This document shows, in pieces, positions 7,976 to 13,880 of a DNA stretch of 33,769 bases (positions within the stretch are counted from its first letter, which is position 1; every line of letters starts with the position of its first letter). Under the pieces are notes generated by a model, which had not been told where the DNA came from, searched no databases, and saw only the letters and a list, made by a program, of their open reading frames with translations. Made by a program: the position numbers and the translations under genes. Source of the stretch: DATFRX01 sp035630615 (GTDB taxonomy: Bacteria > Actinomycetota > Actinomycetes > Propionibacteriales > Nocardioidaceae); the NCBI GenBank assembly GCA_035630615.1, contig DASQKI010000040.1, positions 1 through 33,769 of the forward strand. The letters are read 5' to 3'.

Positions 7976-7981
7976 AGCGTA
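7976..7981 (-). promoter_or_regulatory. -10 element, leaderless sirtuin gene
   Basis: TACGCT on the minus strand, 7 nt before the ATG at 7968. Confidence 0.4.
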
Positions 7982-8002
7982 CGGACCGGCGCCGCGCGAC
8001 CG

Positions 8003-8863
8003 TTACGGCGATTGCGGCAGCTTGACCTTGCCGCGGCGGGCCGGTGCCGAGGGCGGCGGCACGACCGGCCCGATGTCGCCGTCGGGAGCCTCGTCGAGAT
8101 CGACGATGACCGGAGCGTGGTCGCTCGGCCCCTTGCCCTTGCGCGCATGCCGATCGACCCAGGCGGCCTGCACCCGCTCGGCCACCGGCGCCGAGGCGAG
8201 CATGAGATCGATCCGCATGCCGAGGTCCTGGTGGAACATGCCGGCCCTGTAGTCCCAGTAGGTAAACACTCGCTCGTCGGGCCAGCGGTCGCGTACGACG
8301 TCATGCAGCCCCACGGCCTGTAGCTCCGCGAGCACGGCGCGCTCCGGCGCAGTGACGTGGGTCTGCCCGACATAGGCCTCCGGGTCGAAGACGTCGGCGT
8401 CGGTCGGCGCGATGTTCATGTCGCCGCACACGAGCGCCGACTCGGGTCCGGCGTCGACGACAGCGCGCAGCGCGGACAGCCAGGCCAGCTTGTAGTGATA
8501 GTGATCGGAGTCGGGCTCGCGCCCGTTGGGCACATAGACCGAGTGCACCCGGACGCCGTCACAGGTAGCCGCGACGGCGCGCGCCTCGGGCTCGGGGAAA
8601 CCCGGCCCGTCTTCGAGCCCGATGGCGACATCGTCGAGACCGACCCGGGACAGGATCGCGACGCCGTTCCACTGCGCCTGCCCGTAGATGGCGATCTCGT
8701 AGCCCCGTTGCTCGAGCTCGGCGCCGAGCAGTGCCGTGAACGCGTCATCGGCGAGCTTGGTCTCCTGGAGGCACACGACATCGGGCCGCCGCTGATCGAG
8801 CCACGGCAAGAGCCGAGGCAGCCGCTGTTTGACCGAGTTAACGTTCCAGGTCGCCACACGCAC
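8003..8863 (-). CDS. xthA: exonuclease III (AP endonuclease)
   Basis: A 286-aa EEP-superfamily nuclease of base excision repair. It cuts 5' of abasic sites and degrades 3' ends of duplex DNA with Mg2+. The full active site is present: Asn7 in MRVATWNVNS, Glu34 in CLQETKL, Tyr110 in VYVPNGR, Asp148 and Asn150 in CGDMNIAPTD, WDYRAG, RIDLMLAS, and the terminal Ser247-Asp248-His249 in SDHAPVIVDL. A tail of about 30 residues (PPPSAPARRGKVKLPQ) is an extension rich in Pro and basic residues. GTG 8863 gives the family-standard N terminus, and TACCGT lies 7 nt upstream; GTG 8887 is the alternative. It is divergent from vapBC. The sirtuin gene follows 34 bp downstream on the same strand. Confidence 0.93.
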   Translation of the reverse strand: MRVATWNVNSVKQRLPRLLPWLDQRRPDVVCLQETKLADDAFTALLGAELEQRGYEIAIYGQAQWNGVAILSRVGLDDVAIGLEDGPGFPEPEARAVAATCDGVRVHSVYVPNGREPDSDHYHYKLAWLSALRAVVDAGPESALVCGDMNIAPTDADVFDPEAYVGQTHVTAPERAVLAELQAVGLHDVVRDRWPDERVFTYWDYRAGMFHQDLGMRIDLMLASAPVAERVQAAWVDRHARKGKGPSDHAPVIVDLDEAPDGDIGPVVPPPSAPARRGKVKLPQSP

Positions 8864-8870
8864 CCGGCCC

Positions 8871-8876
8871 ACGGTA
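8871..8876 (-). promoter_or_regulatory. -10 element, leaderless xthA
   Basis: TACCGT on the minus strand, 7 nt before the GTG at 8863. Confidence 0.4.
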
Positions 8877-8921
8877 GCCGGTCTCACCGACGGTCCGGCT
8901 CCCGCACTCCGGCACAGGTTC

Positions 8922-8960
8922 TACACGTTCCCTACTCACTCATGGTGTAAAGTACGTGTA
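8922..8960 (+). promoter_or_regulatory. vapBC promoter with flanking inverted repeat
   Basis: TAAAGT (8948-8953) is a -10 element 6 nt before the vapB ATG, predicting a leaderless mRNA. A perfect inverted repeat, TACACGT (8922-8928) and ACGTGTA (8954-8960), brackets the promoter with half-sites 32 bp apart centre to centre, about three helical turns. VapB-VapC complexes normally repress their own promoter, so this is the best operator candidate. Confidence 0.5.
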
Positions 8961-9172
8961 TGCCGAAGGTGCGCACCAACATCGAGATCGAGGACACCTA
9001 CGTCCGCGCGATCATGCAGCGCTATCACGTACGAACCAAGACTGAGGCCGTTGATCTCGCCCTGCGCCATCTCGCCGGCCAACCGATGTCTCACGAGGAG
9101 GCTGTGGCGATGCGGGGGGCGGCCGCGATCGGCCAGCCGCCTCGCGATGCCTCCCCTCGTGGTGTCGCGTGA
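8960..9172 (+). CDS. vapB: VapB-family antitoxin
   Basis: A 70-aa type II antitoxin. The N-terminal half (MPKVRTNIEIEDTYVRAIMQ, then YHVRTKTEAVDLALRHLAG) has the beta-strand plus two-helix ribbon-helix-helix pattern of the VapB/DUF2191 group that dimerises and binds operator DNA. The C-terminal half (about 45-70, GAAAIGQPPRDASPRG) is the flexible part that would wrap the toxin active site; it is shorter and more Pro/Gly-rich than usual. The stop overlaps the toxin start as GTGA. Transcription is probably leaderless from TAAAGT. Confidence 0.85.
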   Translation: MPKVRTNIEIEDTYVRAIMQRYHVRTKTEAVDLALRHLAGQPMSHEEAVAMRGAAAIGQPPRDASPRGVA

Positions 9173-9579
9173 TCCTCGCAGATACGTCGGCGTGGATCGA
9201 ATATGACCGCGCATCGGGCAACTCCGTCGATCGCCGGATGGCCGAACTCATCGCCGCCGATGGCCCGCTCGCCGTCACCGAGCCGGTCATGATGGAGGTC
9301 CTTGCCGGTGCTCGCGGCGACCGGGAAGAACGCGCGCTGCGCCGACTGCTTCTGCGGTTTGAGCTACTGCCGTTCGACGCGGCAGCGGACTTCGAGGCGG
9401 CTGCCCGTATCTACCGGCGATGTCGCGGTGCTGGTGTGACGCCGCGCGGCATGGTCGATTGCCAAATCGCCGCCGTCGCCTGGCGCCGCGGCGCCGCCCT
9501 CCTGTCGCGCGACGTGGACCTCTATCGAGTCGCCACGGTCATCGGCATCGAGGTCGACACCGCGTCGACCCGTCGCTGA
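9169..9579 (+). CDS. vapC: VapC PIN-domain ribonuclease toxin
   Basis: A 136-aa PIN-domain toxin. VapC enzymes are Mg2+-dependent endoribonucleases that cut tRNA or rRNA and are blocked by VapB. The acidic residues are in place: Asp5 (MILADTSAWIEY), Glu43 (MMEVLAGAR), Asp97 (GMVDCQIAA) and Asp115 (LLSRDVDLYR). Length and layout are normal, so the toxin looks intact. It starts at GTG 9169 inside the vapB stop. Its own stop lies in a hairpin shared with the convergent DinB gene. The cellular RNA target cannot be read from the sequence. Confidence 0.92.
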   Translation: MILADTSAWIEYDRASGNSVDRRMAELIAADGPLAVTEPVMMEVLAGARGDREERALRRLLLRFELLPFDAAADFEAAARIYRRCRGAGVTPRGMVDCQIAAVAWRRGAALLSRDVDLYRVATVIGIEVDTASTRR

Positions 9580-9594
9580 TCCGACCGATCAGCG
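9574..9594. terminator. bidirectional hairpin between vapC and the DinB gene
   Basis: A perfect 8-bp inverted repeat, CGCTGATC and GATCAGCG, with a 5-nt loop. It contains the stop codons of both convergent genes (vapC TGA 9577-9579 and the minus-strand TGA 9591-9589). Confidence 0.55.
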
Positions 9595-10164
9595 GTGGGC
9601 GTCCGCTGCCCGCTGCACCCGCTCGACATAGCGCTCCCACCACTCGGCGCCACCAATGTCGTCGTGGTCGCCGCCACCGCGACCGTCGATCATCTCGCGG
9701 GTGATGTCGGCGTGCCCGGCGTGATGGGCGGTCTCGGCGACCATGCGCACCAGCAGATGGCCGAACGTCGTCGCGCGCCGCTCCTCCGGCCACCACTTCA
9801 CCTCGGCCGGGGCGTCGAGTGCGAGCTGTGCGATCGACTCGTCGGAGTGCCGCCACGCCGCCCGGTAGAGCTCGACGATCTCGTCGCTGGACTCATCGGC
9901 CTTGGCCCACATGTCGGCGCCGTCCAAGACCGACTCGTCCTCGACCCAGGGCAGTGGGACGGGGGCCGGCCGACCGACGCAGTCGCCCAAATATCCGTGC
10001 TCCATCGTTGCCAAGTGCTTGACGAGCCCGAGCAGGTTGGTGGCGCTCGGAGTCATCGGCCGGCGCATGTCGTATTGGCTCAGCCCCTCGAGGCGCGACA
10101 GCACGCCGTCGCGGGACTCTTGCAGATAGCGGTGCAGATCGGCGGACAGGCTCGATGAGGTCAT
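9589..10164 (-). CDS. DinB/DUF664-family protein (1)
   Basis: A 191-aa DinB-like four-helix-bundle protein of the DUF664 type. Typical features are the N-terminal helix (SADLHRYLQESRDGVLSRLEGLSQYDMRRPM), TNLLGLVKHLATMEHGYLG with a metal-ligand histidine, and the later HLLVRMVAETAHHAGHADITREMIDG with the HH-x2-H cluster. These histidines usually bind a divalent metal. Members include thiol-dependent S-transferases, but most, including this one, have no assigned reaction. It is cytosolic. ATG 10164 has TAGCCT six nt upstream, so it is probably leaderless. A second DUF664-like gene lies near 19.4-20.0 kb. Confidence 0.85.
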   Translation of the reverse strand: MTSSSLSADLHRYLQESRDGVLSRLEGLSQYDMRRPMTPSATNLLGLVKHLATMEHGYLGDCVGRPAPVPLPWVEDESVLDGADMWAKADESSDEIVELYRAAWRHSDESIAQLALDAPAEVKWWPEERRATTFGHLLVRMVAETAHHAGHADITREMIDGRGGGDHDDIGGAEWWERYVERVQRAADAHR

Positions 10165-10170
10165 GGCCGC

Positions 10171-10176
10171 AGGCTA
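10171..10176 (-). promoter_or_regulatory. -10 element, leaderless DinB/DUF664 gene
   Basis: TAGCCT on the minus strand, 6 nt before the ATG at 10164. Confidence 0.4.
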
Positions 10177-10250
10177 GCCTCGGTCGCCGACAGTCCCGTA
10201 TCACCGCCGCCTCGAGAGCCTCCTTCACCCACAGAGGTGGAGGCGGAAGC

Positions 10251-10325
10251 ATGGTCGGAGGACTTGATATCTACACGGGTCCGAAGACCCTCGGGGCGAT
10301 CGACGACCTGGCACAGCCGGTGTGA
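10251..10325 (+). CDS. possible 24-codon ORF, perhaps a vestige of an IS110-like gene
   Basis: A short frame with a strong ribosome binding site (GGAGG at 10239-10243, seven nt before ATG 10251) begins MVGGLDIYTGPKTLG and ends after 24 codons. The opening GGLDI-x3-K recalls the first residues of actinobacterial IS110-type transposases (GGLDxHRxQ), but the catalytic DEDD residues and the rest of a transposase are absent. It could be a decayed insertion, a real microprotein, or chance. Confidence 0.2.
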   Translation: MVGGLDIYTGPKTLGAIDDLAQPV

Positions 10326-10341
10326 CGGCAGGCCGGGGTCG

Positions 10342-10638
10342 CTATAGATACCCGAACGGCGCCGGCTGGTCGACGATCGTCACCTTCGTGTCGAGCAGGG
10401 ACACGCCGATCCAATGCTCCCCCGTCACGCGCACGGTACGACTTGCCCCGGCCGACCGTGACGGCACCCGGACGTCGAGGGCGATCACCCCGCCCTCGAC
10501 GTCGACGGTCAATCCGCCGGCGTACCCGGTCTGCAGTCGCGTGATCGGCTGGCCCGCGTACCGAAGCGCGCGCTGGATCCGGACCTCGACCCGATCGCCG
10601 GTCCAGCCCTCCTGAAACTCGACATGGATCCTCGTCAT
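10342..10638 (-). CDS. 98-aa hypothetical protein following the metalloprotease
   Basis: I do not recognise a family. The protein alternates predicted beta strands (RIHVEFQEGW, RVEVRIQRAL, GLTVDVEGGVIALDVRVP, RTVRVTGEHWIGVSLLDTKVTIVDQ) with no signal peptide, membrane segment or cysteines, so it looks like a small cytosolic beta domain. It starts 23 nt after the metalloprotease stop. The ATG at 10638 is preferred, with AGGG upstream; a GTG at 10641 is also possible. Close spacing in the same direction implies co-transcription with the protease, suggesting a partner, inhibitor or substrate-presenting protein; that is inference only. Confidence 0.65.
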   Translation of the reverse strand: MTRIHVEFQEGWTGDRVEVRIQRALRYAGQPITRLQTGYAGGLTVDVEGGVIALDVRVPSRSAGASRTVRVTGEHWIGVSLLDTKVTIVDQPAPFGYL

Positions 10639-10661
10639 CACGACCCTGCCAGGCTGCCTCG

Positions 10662-12869
10662 TTAGTCGGCCGAGTCAGTCTCGTCGACGAGGGCGGCCTC
10701 GTAGGCCTCCGCCCGCTCGGACACCTCGTCGAGCACCGATGGCAACACGCCACGCTCGGAGAGCACGTCCAGAAGCGAGCGCTGCAACGTCGCGGCCGGT
10801 TCGGTCGCCCCGCCGCGGGCGAGCGCAGCGGTCGCCGCCTCGACCCGTCGCCGATATCCGATGTGGCCGAGCGTCTCCGCGGCGTCCGCGTCGGTCAGCG
10901 TGCCGAGCATCTCGACGGCGTCGTCCACGCTGGCTGGTCGCTCGGCGAGCGAGCCACCAATCGCCGCGACGCCGGCCATCCGCTGTCCGGTGTCGGGGAT
11001 GACCAGCACCTTGTGCTCGCTCGCGAGCGGAGCCGCGAGTGCCGCCGCCGCATGCCACGAAGCCCGGCTCTCCGGCAATCGGTCGACGGTCTCGCGCAGG
11101 GTCTCGTTGGCGCTCTCGAGGACCGCCGTACCGCCGAAGGCCAGGGTGCGGCCGACGTCTTCGGAGAAGAATCCTTGCGCGAGGTCTTCCTCGTCCCGAT
11201 CGCGTGGTGGCCTGATCCGCAACCGCAGCGGGTTGCTCGTGACCAGCGCACCGTCGATCTCGACGCCGACGCTGATGTCGTAGACCCCTGGCTCGGACAC
11301 GTCCCAGCCGTTGAGGCCGGCGTAGATCGGCAGCGACTCGTAGAGCGACTCTCCTGGCGTCAGGACCGTCGGATCGCTCGACCGGCAGTAGCGGGCATAG
11401 GGATGCCACTGCCGGGCCGGCATGCCGCGTCGCTTGATGATCGCCACCATGCCCTGCGGCGCCAGCGTCATGCTCGGCACCAGGACGGGTTGGGTGCCAC
11501 GGTTGGTGAGCTTCGCCTCGAGTACGACCGGCTCGAGGAACTCGAAGTCGGTCTGCTCACGGTTGGCCCGTACGACGAGCTCAAGCGTCGACGCAGAGGC
11601 CGAGCGGCTGGCGTCGTCCTGCTGGAACCCGTGGTTGTCGAACCAGTCGGCGTTGCCCATCTGCACGAATCGCATCGGAGCGTGCCGCATGAACAGGAGT
11701 TCCGCATCGGTGAAGCGGAAATCGAAGTCCGCGAAGAAGGCCGACTCACCACCGCTGACGTTGTACGGATAGTTCATGAACGACCGAGCTTCGGGCTCGT
11801 CGAGCAGTGGGATCCAGGGTGTACCCAGCGACTTCTGCCACGAGTGGGCGAGGTTGAACGCGTGACCCATCTCGTGCACGGCCGTCCAGAACCGCATTCG
11901 GCGCACCCAAGCATCCGGAGCGGCGTCGCCAGCCGGTGCGTTCTTGATGAACGACTCGGTGAACAGAGCCGTGCCTTGCCGGTGGTTCGGCCCGATGTCG
12001 TCGAACATGATGCCGCCGAGCGACGCGCCCTGCACGTGCATCGCCGACCAGAAAGTCCACAGCGCCCACTGGGGCGCGTCGGCGAATCGTGACCAGTAGG
12101 TCTGCATCGCGTCGTGCATCTCGTTGTCGCTCCAGCGTGCGTCGGTGCCGGCGCCCGACAGCGGGACGGTACCGCCGGGTGCGAGCGAAACCCTGAAGCC
12201 GGCACGTCGGTAGACACGGCCGATCGACAGCGACTCAAGCGGCATCGACGACGGGCGGTTCGGGTGATCGCCCGTGTCGATGGACATCACCGGATTGGCA
12301 TCCGACGTGCAGTCGTACTCGAACTCCACCGGATGGTATGACGGCGACTCCCACGCGTACGTCCGGGCGAAGGACGGTTGACCCCCGCCGGAGAACGTCA
12401 CCGTGGCATGTCGCTGCGCCGCGTACTGACTGCGCTTGGCGGTGATCTCCACGTTGGTATAGGGAAACAGCGTCACGTTGCCGTCGCGATACCAGATCGG
12501 GCCGGTCCAGTGGTCGGGCCCGATCTCGGTCAGGGACGCGATCCAGTGGAAGCGCTCGGTCAGTGCCGCCGACGACGTTCCGCTGGCAGTCATCTGCGGA
12601 TAGCGCCGGTCGACATCGAGCCGCAGGTCCTCACGTCGGAACAACGAGGGCAGCATCGGAGGTGCACCATCGGACGAAGACGGCGGCCACGGGATCGGAT
12701 GCCGCCGGACCCATCGGTATCGTCCGCTTACCGAGGTGGGCAACGGCGACGACGCCGGTTGCGCCACTGGTGCATCGGCCTCGCCGAGCTCAGCGAGGTT
12801 TTCCACCGGCAGGTGCTGGACGGCTACGTCTGCACTCTCGCCTCGGGGTCGGTGTTGGACGTCAGTCAT
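10662..12869 (-). CDS. large metzincin-like zinc metalloprotease, no signal peptide
   Basis: A 735-aa protein. Residues 332-342 read HEMGHAFNLAH, the extended HExxHxxGxxH-like zinc motif of metzincins (Asn replaces the usual Gly), with SFMNYPY at about 363-369 as a plausible Met-turn. The N terminus (about 1-60) is low-complexity. Residues about 90-300 are a beta-rich region, about 430-550 look like an Ig-like sandwich (LELVVRANREQTDFEFLEPVVLEAKLTNRG, then VYDISVGVEIDGALVTS), and about 560-735 an Ala/Glu-rich helical region. No signal peptide or transmembrane helix is seen, unusual for a metzincin. ATG 12869 is the start: it overlaps the stop of a 50-aa gene as ATGA and has GGAG six nt upstream. 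I cannot name a MEROPS family. Confidence 0.75.
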   Translation of the reverse strand: MTDVQHRPRGESADVAVQHLPVENLAELGEADAPVAQPASSPLPTSVSGRYRWVRRHPIPWPPSSSDGAPPMLPSLFRREDLRLDVDRRYPQMTASGTSSAALTERFHWIASLTEIGPDHWTGPIWYRDGNVTLFPYTNVEITAKRSQYAAQRHATVTFSGGGQPSFARTYAWESPSYHPVEFEYDCTSDANPVMSIDTGDHPNRPSSMPLESLSIGRVYRRAGFRVSLAPGGTVPLSGAGTDARWSDNEMHDAMQTYWSRFADAPQWALWTFWSAMHVQGASLGGIMFDDIGPNHRQGTALFTESFIKNAPAGDAAPDAWVRRMRFWTAVHEMGHAFNLAHSWQKSLGTPWIPLLDEPEARSFMNYPYNVSGGESAFFADFDFRFTDAELLFMRHAPMRFVQMGNADWFDNHGFQQDDASRSASASTLELVVRANREQTDFEFLEPVVLEAKLTNRGTQPVLVPSMTLAPQGMVAIIKRRGMPARQWHPYARYCRSSDPTVLTPGESLYESLPIYAGLNGWDVSEPGVYDISVGVEIDGALVTSNPLRLRIRPPRDRDEEDLAQGFFSEDVGRTLAFGGTAVLESANETLRETVDRLPESRASWHAAAALAAPLASEHKVLVIPDTGQRMAGVAAIGGSLAERPASVDDAVEMLGTLTDADAAETLGHIGYRRRVEAATAALARGGATEPAATLQRSLLDVLSERGVLPSVLDEVSERAEAYEAALVDETDSAD

Positions 12870-13018
12870 GGCCATCTCCGTTGGTCGGCGTACGGGGTGA
12901 GCTGTACCGAGGCCCACGAGTCGACGGCGCAGGTGAGAGTGTCCGGCCGGATGTACGCAGCGACCTGGCGGAGCCCGAGCTGTAGGCCGGTCGCGACCGG
13001 AAGGAACTTGGCGACCAC
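12866..13018 (-). CDS. 50-aa peptide gene coupled to the metalloprotease
   Basis: A short gene not covered by ordinary length cut-offs. GTG 13018 is preceded by GGGGAG with a 4-nt spacer. The frame runs 50 codons, beginning MVAKFLPVATGLQLGLRQV and ending in YADQRRWP, and its TGA overlaps the protease ATG as ATGA. About 84 percent of its third codon positions are G or C, fitting a real coding frame in this genome. There is one cysteine and no membrane helix or signal peptide. It is the first gene of the predicted operon. Possible roles are propeptide-like inhibitor, substrate peptide or translational coupler; the sequence alone cannot decide. Confidence 0.6.
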   Translation of the reverse strand: MVAKFLPVATGLQLGLRQVAAYIRPDTLTCAVDSWASVQLTPYADQRRWP

Positions 13019-13070
13019 GCGACTCCCCTCGCGCCACAGGGATCGACGACGTCACCCTGCGAACATCCCG

Positions 13071-13114
13071 ACGCTATGACGCGATCGGGTCGTTCGACAC
13101 GGGTCGAAGGTCCC
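13071..13114 (-). promoter_or_regulatory. DosR-like box and -10 for the metalloprotease operon
   Basis: GGGTCGAAGGTCCC (13101-13114) reads GGGACCTTCGACCC on the transcribed strand, close to the mycobacterial DosR core GGGACTWWAGTCCC. TAGCGT (13071-13076) is centred 34 bp downstream as the -10. Transcription would start near 13064, about 45 nt before the 50-aa gene. The box abuts the stop of the upstream membrane protein gene. Confidence 0.45.
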
Positions 13115-13690
13115 TCATGTAGGAGACGGCTTTTTCGGTTTGCTGGACGGAAGGTCGCGGTCCGAGCGCATCACTGCCTTGGCATTCGTGCCCTTCGGCA
13201 TCTTGATGATCTTGGCGGCGGTAATGACAGTTTCGGTGCCGAAGTAGAACCCGATGATGGTCTGCACGATCACCCGGAAGTCGCCCATCATCGACTCTGT
13301 GAGCGAGGTCGAGTTCAACGCCCCGAACCCGGCCAACGTCAAGGTATAGCTGAGTATCAGAAGGAACGTCAGGACGAAGCTTGCCGCGATCGCCACGCGA
13401 GCTCGAAGAGACGCGAGGAAGAAGCCCCCGAAGGATATGGCGGCTACAAGGGCGACAGACGCGCCAGCGATGCTGGTCGACCCATTCGAGATCCCGCCGG
13501 GTCCCTGCGCATCAGCCCACAGCCAAATGTGTCCCCCGCCGGCCGCGAGGGCGCAGAGAAGGGCGGTGACACCCACCCACACCCGACCGTCTCTGTCGGG
13601 CGGCACGTCCTGTCCGTCGCCGCCGTTGCCCTCGGGCCCGTTGCCGTTGCCGTCATCGTTGCCGTCATCGTCGCCGTTGCCATTCGTCAT
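13115..13690 (-). CDS. hypothetical membrane protein with Asp/Gly/Asn-rich N terminus
   Basis: A 191-aa protein with no recognised family. Residues 1-33 are a low-complexity acidic stretch built of N, G and D (NGNGDDDGNDDGNGNGPEG). At least four hydrophobic segments follow: about 37-56 (VWVGVTALLCALAAGGGHIW), 70-92 (GASVALVAAISFGGFFLASL), 98-120 (VAIAASFVLTFLLILSYTLTLAG) and a more amphipathic one around 143-160 (VIVQTIIGFYFGTETVITAAK). A basic Lys/Pro-rich tail ends the protein. It should sit in the cytoplasmic membrane. It lies directly upstream of the metalloprotease operon, and both units have the same type of box, suggesting shared control. Confidence 0.7.
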   Translation of the reverse strand: MTNGNGDDDGNDDGNGNGPEGNGGDGQDVPPDRDGRVWVGVTALLCALAAGGGHIWLWADAQGPGGISNGSTSIAGASVALVAAISFGGFFLASLRARVAIAASFVLTFLLILSYTLTLAGFGALNSTSLTESMMGDFRVIVQTIIGFYFGTETVITAAKIIKMPKGTNAKAVMRSDRDLPSSKPKKPSPT

Positions 13691-13746
13691 CGTCGGCTAC
13701 CCCGTACGTGTTGACACCCGCCCGTACGCGAGCGTCCTCGATCGAC

Positions 13747-13789
13747 AAGATAGGGCTCGCTCCGGCGGGCGACACGGGCCTAAGGTCCC
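13747..13789 (-). promoter_or_regulatory. DosR-like box and -10 for the membrane protein gene
   Basis: GGGCCTAAGGTCCC (13776-13789), read as GGGACCTTAGGCCC on the minus strand, matches the DosR core at 12 of 14 positions. TATCTT (13747-13752) is centred 33 bp away, placing the box over the -35 region as expected for an activator-dependent promoter. Predicted start of transcription near 13740. Confidence 0.5.
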
Positions 13790-13880
13790 GCTCGGGTCGG
13801 ACGACCGTACGTCGACCGCCGCCACGCAACGTGCGTTGAGGTCCAGGCCGGCCCACTCCGAGCCGACCTGGACCTCGACA

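Noticed and set aside
7969..8373. Extension of the sirtuin frame to a start inside xthA
   Set aside because: The extra 135 residues are Arg/Ser/Pro-rich and overlap the exonuclease coding region; the sirtuin domain begins normally at ATG 7968.
12870..13055. Longer start for the metalloprotease at 13055
   Set aside because: The added residues are low-complexity and overlap the better supported 50-aa gene; GGAG spacing and the ATGA overlap favour ATG 12869.
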